Shown piece by piece: positions 36,662 to 45,894 of a stretch of 64,000 nt of DNA. The position numbers and the translations under genes are program-made. This stretch comes from Oceanospirillum beijerinckii DSM 7166 (GTDB taxonomy: Bacteria > Pseudomonadota > Gammaproteobacteria > Pseudomonadales > Halomonadaceae): contig NZ_AULT01000031.1 in NCBI RefSeq assembly GCF_000422425.1, positions 1-64,000 on the forward strand, in the 5' to 3' direction. Below the pieces are notes generated by a model. That model searched no databases, had not been told where the DNA came from, and worked only from the letters and a program-made list of their open reading frames with translations. Every line of letters starts with the position of its first letter. Within the stretch, counting starts at the first letter, position 1.

Positions 36662-38083
36662 CTACACAACGCCATAGGCATATGTATCGATAGTCTGCCT
36701 AACCAATTCTAAAGTATCTTGCAGTTTATCCCGCTCAATTGAGCCCAGGGCTAAACGGATCGCATGAGGTATATGCTCCGTTATTGCAAAGGGTTCTGCG
36801 CTGGAGACTGAGACATTCTGCATCATCAAAGCCATCACAATCTGATCCGAGCGCACCTCTTCAGGCAAGGGCAACCAGATAAAATATGAGCTGGGGTGGC
36901 CTATCGTCACTAACTCTTTAAATACCGCTTTGGCGATCACCTGTCGTTGTTCTGCATCTCTGCGTTTTTCCATTTCCAGGTAATCCACTGTGCCATCTTC
37001 GACCCATTGACACGCTAATGCGGTGACCAGGGCCGGAGTATTCCAAATCGTTGCTCTTATGGTACGCTCCAGTTGAGCTATCCAGTTTGAGGGGGCTGCA
37101 ATAAAGCCCATACGCAGCCCAGTAGCTACACTTTTGGAAAGCCCGGAAATATAAACGGTTATATCAGGTGCGAGCGCAGCCAGTGGCGGGGGTGGACTGT
37201 CAGCCAGAAAAGCATAGGCGGCATCTTCTATAATAATCAGGTTATATTGACGTGCAATAGCGATCAGACGTTGTCGCTGAGCTAAAGTCATTACCCAACC
37301 CAAAGGATTTTGCAACGTCGGCATAGCATAAACGGCCCGTACAGGTCGCGTCTGACATAACCGCTCCAAGGCATCTAAATCGGGCCCGACTGCCGCTGAT
37401 ATATTCTGAGTACCCGTAGATATGGGTTGGGTAGATCCCAATGCTTTTTCTGCCGATGAGGATACTTTCCAAGCGATAGAAACCGGTGTCAACTGCAACG
37501 ATTGAGCTGAAGCGACTATCTTAAACCCCGGATAGGTCAGAGCATCAACAGCCACCAAGTCTCCATGCTTTAGTAACGACATCACCGCACAGGCCAAGCC
37601 ATGCTGGGCACCATTGACCAATAAAACCTGCTCACCATCAACTTTCAGGCCGCGCCGTTCGAGATAATGCGCAACAATGGCTCTTTCATGTTTACGCCCG
37701 GCATGGGGTTGATAATGCAGTAAGGCTTCGATATCACCAGAAGAGGCCAACTGACGTAACCCCTGCCTTAGCAGTTCAGCCTGTCCAGGCAAGGCAGGCG
37801 AGTTAAAATTCAGATCCAACATGCCTTCTTTGGTACAGATTTGATCAATACCATGTCCTGCCGGTAACTCGGTTTGCCGCACAAAAGTCCCCCGACCCGT
37901 CTCGCCGCTCACCAGCCCCATCGCCTCAAGTTCTGCGTACACCCGGGATGCAGTGACCAACGCAATTCCTTGTTCAGCAGCCAACTGCCGGTGTGTTGGT
38001 AAGCGTGTCCCTGGGACTAACTTTCCACTGCGAATATCTGTAGCAAATTGATCGACCAAGTGTTTGTAACGTGCTCGTGCCAT
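36662..38083 (-). CDS. MocR-type GntR/aminotransferase regulator
   Basis: This 473-residue protein has an N-terminal GntR winged-helix domain (about 1-70, GTRLPTHRQLAAEQGIALVTASRVYAELEAMGLV) joined to a class I aminotransferase fold. The PLP-binding Lys317 lies in SGLSKSVATGLRMG. MocR regulators bind PLP and often control vitamin B6 or amino-acid genes, commonly a divergent neighbour. I place the start at 38083 (MARARYKHLV); longer frames would cross the palindrome at 38099-38118, which is better read as an operator. The DJ-1/PfpI gene is divergent. Confidence 0.9.
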   Translation of the reverse strand: MARARYKHLVDQFATDIRSGKLVPGTRLPTHRQLAAEQGIALVTASRVYAELEAMGLVSGETGRGTFVRQTELPAGHGIDQICTKEGMLDLNFNSPALPGQAELLRQGLRQLASSGDIEALLHYQPHAGRKHERAIVAHYLERRGLKVDGEQVLLVNGAQHGLACAVMSLLKHGDLVAVDALTYPGFKIVASAQSLQLTPVSIAWKVSSSAEKALGSTQPISTGTQNISAAVGPDLDALERLCQTRPVRAVYAMPTLQNPLGWVMTLAQRQRLIAIARQYNLIIIEDAAYAFLADSPPPPLAALAPDITVYISGLSKSVATGLRMGFIAAPSNWIAQLERTIRATIWNTPALVTALACQWVEDGTVDYLEMEKRRDAEQRQVIAKAVFKELVTIGHPSSYFIWLPLPEEVRSDQIVMALMMQNVSVSSAEPFAITEHIPHAIRLALGSIERDKLQDTLELVRQTIDTYAYGVV

Positions 38084-38098
38084 CGCCAAATGTATCCA

Positions 38099-38118
38099 TG
38101 ACAATAATTTTATTGTCA
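38099..38118. promoter_or_regulatory. palindromic operator between MocR and DJ-1 genes
   Basis: TGACAATAA (38099-38107) and TTATTGTCA (38110-38118) are perfect inverted repeats around TT. They lie 15 bp before the MocR start and 78 bp before the DJ-1 gene, suggesting autoregulation and control of the neighbour. Confidence 0.7.
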
Positions 38119-38196
38119 TTATTTTGCTCGATACACTGCGGTCCAGCAAGTAACAATTAAGGGCTGAACTCTAAGCCCTTCGACTGAGGCCAACCT

Positions 38197-38844
38197 ATGC
38201 ACATTTCAATTCTGACGTTTGATGGTTTTAATGAACTGGATTCCCTGATTGCTCTGGGAATTCTTAATCGTATTAAGCAACCGGATTGGCGTGTCACTCT
38301 TGCCAGTCCGACTGCGGAAGTTACTTCCATGAATGGAGTAACGCTGCAACGGCATATTTCGCTGAGCGAAGCTTGTCAGGCAGATGCAGTATTGATCGGT
38401 AGTGGCATCAAAACACGGGAAATTGTGGCAGATCACAGGATTATTGAACAACTTCAGCTTGATCCATCTCGCCAGCTGATCGGTGCTCAATGTTCAGGGA
38501 GCTTAATACTGGAAAAGCTAGGACTGCTGCAAAATATACCCGCTTGTACCGATCTCACTACCACGCCCTGGCTGCAAGATAGTGGTATTGAAGTATTAAA
38601 CCAGGCCTTTTTTGCCAAGGATAATGTCGCAAGCTCAGGCGGCTGTTTAGCCTCTTCATATCTCGCAGCTTGGGTAATTGCTCGCCTGGTGAGCATTGAA
38701 GCGGCCCAAGAAGCAATCCACTATGTCGCACCTGTTGGAGAAAAAGAACGCTATGTCCAACAAACACTGAAAAACATTCTCCCTTTCTTATCTAATGCAA
38801 ATCAGTATGGATCAGTGCGTCAAAATCCAGTTCAAGGCACTTAA
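38197..38844 (+). CDS. DJ-1/PfpI-family protein
   Basis: This 215-residue protein has the DJ-1/PfpI fold with a nucleophile-elbow Cys99 in GAQCSGSLIL and the N-terminal strand HISILTFDGFNELDSL. The close Glu of classic DJ-1 aligns with the FNELDS region. Members include isonitrile hydratase and glyoxalase III-like enzymes; the substrate is not clear here. It is divergent from the MocR gene, so induction by an amine-type metabolite is possible. The terminator follows closely. Confidence 0.85.
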   Translation: MHISILTFDGFNELDSLIALGILNRIKQPDWRVTLASPTAEVTSMNGVTLQRHISLSEACQADAVLIGSGIKTREIVADHRIIEQLQLDPSRQLIGAQCSGSLILEKLGLLQNIPACTDLTTTPWLQDSGIEVLNQAFFAKDNVASSGGCLASSYLAAWVIARLVSIEAAQEAIHYVAPVGEKERYVQQTLKNILPFLSNANQYGSVRQNPVQGT

Positions 38845-38866
38845 TCTCTGTTGTAAAACATCGGCT

Positions 38867-38892
38867 AACGCCGTCCATGCCTGGACGGCGTT
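38867..38892 (+). terminator. terminator after the DJ-1 gene
   Basis: AACGCCGTCCA (38867-38877) and TGGACGGCGTT (38882-38892) form a perfect 11-bp stem with a 4-nt loop; TTCTTC overlaps and follows the end. Confidence 0.8.
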
Positions 38893-38955
38893 CTTCAGTC
38901 AGAAAAAGAATCTGCGCTATTGAAACAGATCACACTTAAAAAGCGGAGCAAGTCA

Positions 38956-39832
38956 TCACGTCCTCTGAATAATAAACATCGCCACAATAACCAGTACAAT
39001 GCCGGGCAAAACGGCTAGCTCGAACACTCCGATACCAAACAAAATACTCAATAACAGCGCAAATGCAGGGGTAAGAAAACTATAGGCCACCGCATTGGTC
39101 GCACCGATTTTCACAATACCCATCTGCTGTAAAAAGAAGGTCACCAACGTTGAGAAAAAAGACAGATACAAGATCCACAGATAGACTTCATTGCCAATGC
39201 TCTGCCACTCAATGGTGAAAATCTGCCCCCAGGATGCCAGCAGTAACCAACCTGCGCCAGAGACCAGCACCCAGAAGGTCATCAGCTCCATAGGTTCTCC
39301 GGCATAGAGTTTTTTTACCAGAAAGTTATAACCAGCCATCACCAAACAGCCGATAAAAAAGACCAGATCACCGTAGTTAAAATCCAGCGCCATTGCGGCT
39401 TGATAATCACCTCGAAACACAATCCAGATCGCCCCCAAGGTGCCCAGCATCAACCCCAGTACGTGCCTTACCTGTTGTCTCCCGGTTAACCAGTAACATA
39501 TAAAGTGCCGTTATTCCAGGCACCATGGTGTATAACGCACTGGTGTTCAGGGCACTGGTATATTTAAGACTCTCAAACATACACCAGAAAAAAGTCGCTA
39601 ATGGCAGACTGATTAAGGAGTAATGCAACAATCTTTTGCCAGAAGGCAGCGCCAGGGTTTTCTTAAACATCACATAAGGCAAAAACAAAATAGCGGCACA
39701 GACAAAGCGAAGCAACATAATCACCGAGGGAGACAAACTACCGGCAATGGCAGCGCCCACCGGAAAAGAACTGGCAACCAATACCGTCGCAAATATCATC
39801 AGCGAATGATAGTACTTCTGGCTAGCGATCAT
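38956..39832 (-). pseudogene. EamA/DMT-family exporter, broken by one frameshift
   Basis: The N-terminal half runs from an ATG at 39832 (GAGGT 7 bp upstream) in one frame and the C-terminal half, ending at 38956, in another. They join near 39461-39467. The first frame ends usable sequence at ETTGKAR and then turns to an unrelated tail. The other frame would read VLGLMLGTLGAIWIVFRGD, the natural continuation into the second half of a ten-helix EamA transporter. One extra or two missing bases explain it. Both halves have clear membrane helices, and the combined length (about 292 residues) is normal. It may be recent decay or an assembly error. Confidence 0.82.
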
Positions 39833-39952
39833 AACGCGCACCTCAATTATCTATGGGTAGCTAAAACAAAAACCTTCAGATTTGACAGTCCGTCAACACA
39901 TCAAGATAACAATGTGAATGGACTGCCAGACTCTGTTCAGAACAAGAAAGGA

Positions 39953-40744
39953 TCAATCCAGTAGTTTTGGTGTATCGCCGGACAGGTCGATCCAGGTATT
40001 GGTACCCAGTAACTCAGCACCTTCTACACTCGGTTCTTCGTAACGCATAACAAACTTCTTAGGGCCATGGGCATAGGCCACCACCAAACCATATTCCGCA
40101 TCCAAATAACCGCCATGAGGCCCTAAACCTGGGTAACTGATGCGCCAAGCCTGCCCATTAAGCCCCACATGACCCAGCGTTAATTTACCGACCACATTGT
40201 CAGGTAGTGAGAAAAACCAGGTCCAAGGGCCACCTGAAACAATAGTCATCACTTCATCGATACCCACGCCCTCTTCGGAGCTGTTTACATGCAGAAGACC
40301 AAACTTCTTCTGCAAATAGGTTTTTACTTCTGGAGTCATCGCCCGCATGTCATACACCTTAGGATAAGGTGCAACACCTTCTTCCGAGGTTGAAAGATAA
40401 CCTCCCCGGTGAGCCTCAGGCTCACAACCTGCCTTATGGATCTCATCCAGCAACTGACCACGATGCAGAGGGAAATGAACTGAGATCAGTTCCTGTGCTT
40501 CATCTGAGCTAATGGTACGGGTTTGCGAAGCTTCCAGAATAGGTAAAGCGGCTTTGGGCAGGTCTAAGGTACTGACCCGAACACCCACAGAGCGCAGCAC
40601 GCTATTAACTTGATCAACTCCCGTAGTCGCTGGGCGGCCATCGCTGTAGCTGAGCGTCAAAATACCATCGGTTTTATCCGCAAAGCTTTGTACTGGCAGT
40701 ACAATAAACAGTGCAGAGAGTGTTAATTTTAGCCACTTCTTCAT
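39953..40744 (-). CDS. secreted protein of unknown function
   Basis: This 263-residue protein has a clear signal peptide (MKKWLKLTLSALFIVLPVQSFA, residues 1-22). The mature part has no family I recognise; it shows Gly/Pro-rich motifs such as ISYPGLGPHGGYLDAEYG and an EEG-rich middle. It lies divergent from a LysR gene with a perfect 10-bp-arm palindrome in between, so the LysR protein may control it. Confidence 0.75.
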   Translation of the reverse strand: MKKWLKLTLSALFIVLPVQSFADKTDGILTLSYSDGRPATTGVDQVNSVLRSVGVRVSTLDLPKAALPILEASQTRTISSDEAQELISVHFPLHRGQLLDEIHKAGCEPEAHRGGYLSTSEEGVAPYPKVYDMRAMTPEVKTYLQKKFGLLHVNSSEEGVGIDEVMTIVSGGPWTWFFSLPDNVVGKLTLGHVGLNGQAWRISYPGLGPHGGYLDAEYGLVVAYAHGPKKFVMRYEEPSVEGAELLGTNTWIDLSGDTPKLLD

Positions 40745-40856
40745 GGCGGATTCCTCTTCATAATGTCATTCACGTTGTTGCAAAATCCAAGACAACGTCT
40801 TGATACTGCGTACTCTACTTTTCTATTCGGCCTAGAAAAACAGCATTTTTTTGAAT

Positions 40857-40883
40857 ATATTGTTCTCTATCAAAGAACAATAT
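40857..40883. promoter_or_regulatory. LysR-type operator palindrome
   Basis: ATATTGTTCT (40857-40866) and AGAACAATAT (40874-40883) form perfect 10-bp arms with a 7-bp spacer. This fits the T-N11-A LysR box and lies 18 bp before the LysR start at 40902, divergent from the secreted-protein gene. Confidence 0.75.
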
Positions 40884-40901
40884 AGAGCGAGAAATGGGCG
40901 G

Positions 40902-41834
40902 ATGAGCGATAAACTGTTAGAGATGGAAACCTTTGTCCGGGTGGTAGAAGCAGGGTCTATTTCAGCCGCAGCCGAGCAGATGTCAGTGGCTAAATCTGCC
41001 GTCAGTAAACGTCTATCAGATCTGGAAGCACGTCTTGGAGTTCAGCTATTAGCGCGTACGACACGCCGTCTTAACCTAACGGATTCAGGACGCGCTTTTT
41101 TAGCGCAAAGCAAAGAGATCTTAGCCGCAGTGGATATCGCTGAGTCGACAGCGACGGGCTCAAGGGGATTGATCCAGGGTAAACTCAGAATCACCTCTCC
41201 ACTCACCTTTGGCTTGATGCATCTGAATCCTGCCATTCGGGAGTTTATGCGTTTACACCCTGATGTTAGAGTAGATATCGACTTCTCAGATCACCAAAGA
41301 GATCTGGTACACGGTGGTTATGATCTGGGACTACGGATCGCTAACCTAGGTGATAGCCAACTGGCCGCCCGGCCACTGACTCAGATTCGTCGTGCCATTG
41401 TCGCCAGCCCAAGCTATTTCAAAGACAAAGCCCTGCCAAAAACACCAAAAGACCTACTTGAACTGGATTGTCTGCATTACAGTGGTGCCAGCGATTCCCG
41501 CTGGGTATATATCAGCCCAAACGGGCAAAAAGGTGCTATTGAGCCCATTGCCCGAATCAATGCCAATAACGGTGCCTTTTTAAGAGATATGGCGATTGCA
41601 GGTGGTGGCGTCATCAATCAACCAACGTTTAACATCTACCAGGCGATCTGCTCAGGTGAGTTAATCACACTGCTTGATGACTACTGCTGGCAGGAGCTGA
41701 CCGCCTGTATTGTGTACCCAAAAACCCACTATCTGCCATTAAGAGTCCGAGCCTTTATTGATTTCCTGACAGAATACTTTGATCGTGATGAACCCTATTG
41801 GGAGCGCGAGATAGCACAGGCGGTTAAACAATGA
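40902..41834 (+). CDS. LysR-family regulator (CrgA/AaeR branch)
   Basis: The 310-residue regulator starts MSDKLLEMETFVRVVEAGSISAAAEQMSVAKSAVSKRLSDLE, the winged-helix signature of the branch that includes CrgA and DsdC-like regulators. The effector domain fills the rest, with LARTTRRLNLTDSG closing the DNA-binding part. I chose the ATG at 40902; an upstream frame to 40851 would run over the operator palindrome. It is divergent from the secreted protein gene and convergent with the next LysR gene. Confidence 0.9.
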   Translation: MSDKLLEMETFVRVVEAGSISAAAEQMSVAKSAVSKRLSDLEARLGVQLLARTTRRLNLTDSGRAFLAQSKEILAAVDIAESTATGSRGLIQGKLRITSPLTFGLMHLNPAIREFMRLHPDVRVDIDFSDHQRDLVHGGYDLGLRIANLGDSQLAARPLTQIRRAIVASPSYFKDKALPKTPKDLLELDCLHYSGASDSRWVYISPNGQKGAIEPIARINANNGAFLRDMAIAGGGVINQPTFNIYQAICSGELITLLDDYCWQELTACIVYPKTHYLPLRVRAFIDFLTEYFDRDEPYWEREIAQAVKQ

Positions 41835-41865
41835 AGATCAGCCAATCGAGAAGTTATCATCTTGG

Positions 41866-42771
41866 TTAAAAGAGAGAACTTTTCCTCTCGTACTGCTGCT
41901 GAATATGCTCGATAAAAACGCGAACCTTTTGGGGTAGGTGCTTTTTGCTGGGGTAAACGGCATAGATCTGCTTAGCATCGTCAAAGAGATAGCTATCAAA
42001 CAGACGAATAAGCTCTCTGCTATTTAGGGCGCGCTGCACACTGATCTGAGGTAAACAGGCCAGACCAAGGCCGTGAATACAGGCTGTTTTCAACGCCTGA
42101 GTATTATTACTGGAAAACGTGCCCAACAGCCGAAGTTTATACTCTGTTTGACCAGCACGATGCCTGGCCGTTAACGTGGATTCAGCATCAAGATACGTTA
42201 AAAATGGGCATTGATCGAGACTATGGATATTTTCCAGGTCTATGGCCTGCTGCTGAATAAAAATCGGACTGGCACATAACACCATTTCAGTGCTGAATAG
42301 TTTTTTTGCAATCAACTCAGAATCTTTCAACGGCCCCACTCTGAGGGCGACATCCGTATGATCTTTAAACAGCTCACGCAGATCATTACTCAAGTCCAGC
42401 TGTAACCGAATCAGTGGGTAGCACTGAACAAAATCACTGAAGCACTGGGACATTAAGTCATTACCCAACGTTAACGGAGCCGAGACATTAAGCACACCAG
42501 CGGCACTGTCGTTATCGCTGGTCAGATGACTCACTGTCTGCTGCATGCTTTTCACCTGTTCCGCACACCCTGCAACCAGCTCATTTCCCTTTTGCGTCAG
42601 TTTTAGGGAGCGAGTATTACGCTCTAATAAACGCAGACCCAACTGATTCTCCAGCGCACTAACGCGCCGACTGAGTGTGCTGGGAGGCATGGCTAACTGC
42701 TCAGCCGCTGCACTAAAACTCCCCTGTTCAGCCACTGCCACCACGATGGCTATATCATCATAACGCCACAT
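41866..42771 (-). CDS. LysR-family regulator
   Basis: This 301-residue protein has the LysR DNA-binding region (DDIAIVVAVAEQGSFSAAAEQLAMPPSTLSRRVSALENQLG) and a C-terminal effector domain. The MPPSTLSRRV recognition helix places it in the DmlR/PgrR branch. It is divergent from a DUF998 gene, and the 101 bp between them hold two palindromes (42785-42801 and 42807-42830), likely its binding sites. Confidence 0.9.
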   Translation of the reverse strand: MWRYDDIAIVVAVAEQGSFSAAAEQLAMPPSTLSRRVSALENQLGLRLLERNTRSLKLTQKGNELVAGCAEQVKSMQQTVSHLTSDNDSAAGVLNVSAPLTLGNDLMSQCFSDFVQCYPLIRLQLDLSNDLRELFKDHTDVALRVGPLKDSELIAKKLFSTEMVLCASPIFIQQQAIDLENIHSLDQCPFLTYLDAESTLTARHRAGQTEYKLRLLGTFSSNNTQALKTACIHGLGLACLPQISVQRALNSRELIRLFDSYLFDDAKQIYAVYPSKKHLPQKVRVFIEHIQQQYERKSSLF

Positions 42772-42784
42772 ATTAATCCATTTT

Positions 42785-42830
42785 TGGCATAGTTAATGCC
42801 ATTTAAGCCAATTATTAATGCTAAATTGGC
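42785..42830. promoter_or_regulatory. pair of palindromes, LysR operator
   Basis: TGGCAT/ATGCCA (42785-42790 and 42796-42801, 5-bp spacer) and GCCAATT/AATTGGC (42807-42813 and 42824-42830, 10-bp spacer) stand in tandem between the divergent LysR and DUF998 genes. Confidence 0.65.
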
Positions 42831-42872
42831 ATGATAGTATGATCCAAACGGTTAATAAAAGGTTTGTCCTCC

Positions 42873-43472
42873 ATGCCCGAGATATTCAATGCCTTTGGGT
42901 TTATCAGCGTTATCTATCTAATTATCGGCATCGCCATCACAGCTAAGTTCTATCCAGGCTATAGTCATACACAGCAATTTGTCAGTGAACTGGCAGCAAT
43001 CGGCAGCCCTACGCAGAAACTGTCGCCACGGCTTAATAACTATCCGCTGTCCGTGATGTTCTGCGTATTCGGGTTGAGTATTTGCAACCTGAATACTGCG
43101 GGCATCAGTGAGTGGATTGCAGGTAGCAGTATCATCGTTCATGGACTAGCCACTGCCGTAGCTGGCTTTTACAGCATGGATAAAGACCCCTACATAGAAA
43201 CACCCAGTTTCAGTGGACAGATTCATGCTTTGGCCGGATTGCTGGTGATGGTATCCCTGTTTATAGCGCCATTGGCCTTAATGTTCTCACCGCTATATAG
43301 TCGTGGTTTTCAGCTATTCTCGGTCCTGTGCATCAGTTTATCAGTAGCGTTTTTGGTCGCGACAGCGAAAGCATACCAGTCACGTAACAACGCAGGGCTT
43401 TATCAAAGGCTTTCCTATGGCGCTCAGTTACTGTGGCTGGCAGGGTTTTCCCTGATACTCATGGTGAGATAA
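42873..43472 (+). CDS. DUF998 membrane protein
   Basis: The 199-residue protein has about six membrane helices and the DUF998 pattern AKFYPGYSHTQQFVSELAAIGSPTQ near the N-terminus. Function of the family is unknown. I start it at the ATG at 42873 with AAGG 10 bp upstream rather than at a TTG at 42864. The adjacent divergent LysR gene probably controls it. Confidence 0.82.
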   Translation: MPEIFNAFGFISVIYLIIGIAITAKFYPGYSHTQQFVSELAAIGSPTQKLSPRLNNYPLSVMFCVFGLSICNLNTAGISEWIAGSSIIVHGLATAVAGFYSMDKDPYIETPSFSGQIHALAGLLVMVSLFIAPLALMFSPLYSRGFQLFSVLCISLSVAFLVATAKAYQSRNNAGLYQRLSYGAQLLWLAGFSLILMVR

Positions 43473-43506
43473 GGGATTCTAACTGACCCGATCAAAGCCA
43501 CAAACA

Positions 43507-43956
43507 TCAGTCCACATCCAACTGATAGGTCTGCCACTGGGTTTTACTGGCTAAACGGTCATATACCGCCCGGCCACGATAGTTATCCTCGGCAGTGATC
43601 CAGCGTACAAACGGCCAGCCCTGAACCTGGGCTTCCTGCTTTAAGCGCTCAAACAGCAGATCCACAGTCCCCTTACCGCGACAATCCGGGTCAACAAACA
43701 GATCATCCAGAAAGCCCACCTGAGCCCCACGCAACGGCGAAGGCATCTCACGATAATGCATCAGGCCCACGCCATTACCCCACTCATCTTTGGCAATCAG
43801 CGCAAAAAAGCGATTATTAGGATCAAAAATCCAACTCCAGACCTGATCCAAGGTCTCTTGGGTCATTGGCATCTGATAAAAATTCGCATAACCGTGATAG
43901 AGCTTTTCCCACTGCTCCCTATCATTTAAGTTCAGTGCAGAAACCGTAATAGTCAT
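43507..43956 (-). CDS. GNAT N-acetyltransferase
   Basis: This 149-residue protein is a GNAT acetyltransferase: motif A is LDDLFVDPDCRGKGTVDLLFERLKQEA, with the acetyl-CoA loop RGKG, followed by VRWITAEDNYRGRAVYDRLASKTQW. The start at 43956 has AGGAGG 6 bp upstream, the best ribosome-binding site of the region; a longer frame from 44016 would overlap the upstream gene. The substrate is unknown. It is second in a two-gene operon, 10 bp after the previous stop. Confidence 0.9.
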   Translation of the reverse strand: MTITVSALNLNDREQWEKLYHGYANFYQMPMTQETLDQVWSWIFDPNNRFFALIAKDEWGNGVGLMHYREMPSPLRGAQVGFLDDLFVDPDCRGKGTVDLLFERLKQEAQVQGWPFVRWITAEDNYRGRAVYDRLASKTQWQTYQLDVD

Positions 43957-43966
43957 CTCAACCTCC

Positions 43967-44680
43967 TTAAGCCAAAAAGTCCTGCAAAGCACGCTGCTGC
44001 TTGCCTGCACGGTCAAAATTATCAGGGTGTAACCAAGCCCGGAAAGCCTGCTTCAAACGCGGCCATTCAGAGTCCAAAATAGAGAACCAAGCGGTATCCC
44101 GGTTACGACCTTTATAGATGGTGGCCTGACGGAAAATACCTTCAAAACTAAACCCCAAACGCTCAGCAGCCTGTTTAGAGGGTCCATTGCAGTTGTCGCA
44201 CTTCCACTCATAACGACGGTATCCCAACTCATCAAAAACACGCTGCATCATCAGAAACATCGCTTCCGTTGACATCGGTGTTCTCTGCATCAAAGAGGAG
44301 AAATGGATATGCCCCACCTCGATCACACCCACAGCAGGCTCAATACGTAGGAAACTTGCCATCCCCACCGCTTCACCAGTAGAACTGTCCACCACCGCAT
44401 AAAACAGGGGATCATCACCACAACACCAATCCTTCAACCACGCCATAAATGGCTCAACACTATCGAATGGGCCATAAGGCAGATAGGTCCAGTTACCACC
44501 CTCAAGGTCCATCGCAAAGGCTTTAAACAACTGGGTACAATGGATCTCTGGATTGAGAGGTTCCAGCCAACAGTACTCACCTTTCATCGCTGTTTTTGCC
44601 GGACGGTTACGTGGGCTCCACTCAGGCAGCTCAGCACCAATAGCCTGCCCCAGAGCATTCTTGCGTATGTTATCAATCAT
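43967..44680 (-). CDS. GNAT acetyltransferase, RimJ/RimL type
   Basis: This 237-residue protein belongs to the RimL-like Acetyltransf_3 group: YCWLEPLNPEIHCTQLF, VGMASFLRIEPAVGVIEVGHIHFSSLMQRTPMSTEAMFLMMQ and NGPSKQAAERLGFSFEGIFRQ. Such proteins act on small amines or protein N-termini. I place the start at 44680 with AAGGA about 8 bp upstream; an ATG three codons earlier lacks proper spacing. It precedes the other GNAT gene by 10 bp. Confidence 0.87.
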   Translation of the reverse strand: MIDNIRKNALGQAIGAELPEWSPRNRPAKTAMKGEYCWLEPLNPEIHCTQLFKAFAMDLEGGNWTYLPYGPFDSVEPFMAWLKDWCCGDDPLFYAVVDSSTGEAVGMASFLRIEPAVGVIEVGHIHFSSLMQRTPMSTEAMFLMMQRVFDELGYRRYEWKCDNCNGPSKQAAERLGFSFEGIFRQATIYKGRNRDTAWFSILDSEWPRLKQAFRAWLHPDNFDRAGKQQRALQDFLA

Positions 44681-44701
44681 CTCTTTCATCCTTTCCAACA
44701 A

Positions 44702-45012
44702 GCTGTGATTTAGCTTTCAAATGACTCTGAGGGTAGATTAAAGCGAAAAATGGAACCTCAAAAGACCCACTATAGACAATATAGATAGACCCAATTTTGA
44801 AAGGTACTGCTGGAAGTGGTAAACCTGACGCCCTACGATTTTGATCCAGTGTAAAACAGGCTGCTTCATATTTGAAAACAGCGACATGACTACACTCTTT
44901 GTAAAGAGAGGATAAAAGCGAGGCAAACCCCCTCCTCCTGCTCAGGGATATCGAGATGCATTTTAAGCATGTATAGAGCTATATGATAATCCAGGCATCA
45001 GCTGCGTTTAGT
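44702..45012. other. intergenic region, nothing recognised
   Basis: This stretch lies between the GNAT operon and the 3' end of a LysR gene. It presumably carries the promoter for the GNAT genes, but I see no clear -35/-10 pair, palindrome or credible coding frame. Confidence 0.5.
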
Positions 45013-45894
45013 TCAAATTTCGCGGGGTTGCAGGTTAGCCTGCGGTTTCAGCTCAAACTCGACCAGTTTATTAATAATCGAAATCAGATCCTGATAACCT
45101 GGGTTCTGGCGACCATACACGGCATACACTTCACGACTGACTGATTGCGCTGCTTCGACCAGATACAGGTCTTTATTGATCAGGTAGGGTTCAACCAAGG
45201 CACGGGGCAGAAAGGCTACACCACCGTAAGTGATCAAAAACTCCAAAGCGATCTGGCTTTGTTCTGTATGTAGAATCGGCATAACAGGGGTGCGAAAAAG
45301 CTTAGCGTTTTTCATATTAAAAGCCGTACCCCAATCGACAAAGACATAACCTGTATGATCAATTTCACCCAGTGTTATACCCTCTTTATGGCTGACCAGC
45401 ACCAGTTCTATCTGGCCTATTTTACAGTTCTCCAGTTCAGCGGAGTTGGGCGGGTCAAGTACTACAGCAATATCCAGGCGTCCGGCTAATAGCGAGCGGC
45501 TCAGTTCCTGATGTGAGTTAATCTCAGTACGGATTGATAATCCGGGAAACTCGTTCGCCAACCTGGGCAAAATAGACTGGAGAAAGGTGCCCCAGAGATT
45601 GGATATACCACCCAACGTGAGCTGCGTATCCTGCGCTTCCGACATTCCCACATCCTGCAGTGCCAATTGCCAGCTTGCTAACAGGTTCTCTGCATGAGGT
45701 AACAGACGCTCTCCAGCAACGGTCAGACGGATATTGTTTCTTTGCCGGGTAAACAGCTCGATACCGACGATCTCTTCAAGTTGGCGAATACGAAAACTGA
45801 CTGCCGATTGCGTCAAGTGGAGGTTTTGTGCAGCCTGGCCAAAGTGCCGGGTTTTTGACACCTCCAGAAAAGTACGCAGTAACGTCAAATCCAT
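45013..45894 (-). CDS. LysR-family regulator (HdfR-like)
   Basis: This 293-residue regulator begins MDLTLLRTFLEVSKTRHFGQAAQNLHLTQSAVSFRIRQLEE, the pattern of HdfR-type LysR proteins, with FTRQRNNIRLTVAGERL ending the DNA-binding region. The C-terminal effector domain appears complete. It is divergent from the leader-ORF/ATP-grasp operon across 259 bp and could control it. A TTAGCA/TGCTAA repeat near 46083-46104 is a possible site. Confidence 0.9.
   Translation of the reverse strand: MDLTLLRTFLEVSKTRHFGQAAQNLHLTQSAVSFRIRQLEEIVGIELFTRQRNNIRLTVAGERLLPHAENLLASWQLALQDVGMSEAQDTQLTLGGISNLWGTFLQSILPRLANEFPGLSIRTEINSHQELSRSLLAGRLDIAVVLDPPNSAELENCKIGQIELVLVSHKEGITLGEIDHTGYVFVDWGTAFNMKNAKLFRTPVMPILHTEQSQIALEFLITYGGVAFLPRALVEPYLINKDLYLVEAAQSVSREVYAVYGRQNPGYQDLISIINKLVEFELKPQANLQPREI

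Noticed and set aside
44738-44926. 62-codon frame upstream of the GNAT operon
   Set aside because: No ribosome-binding site and no recognisable sequence; likely chance.
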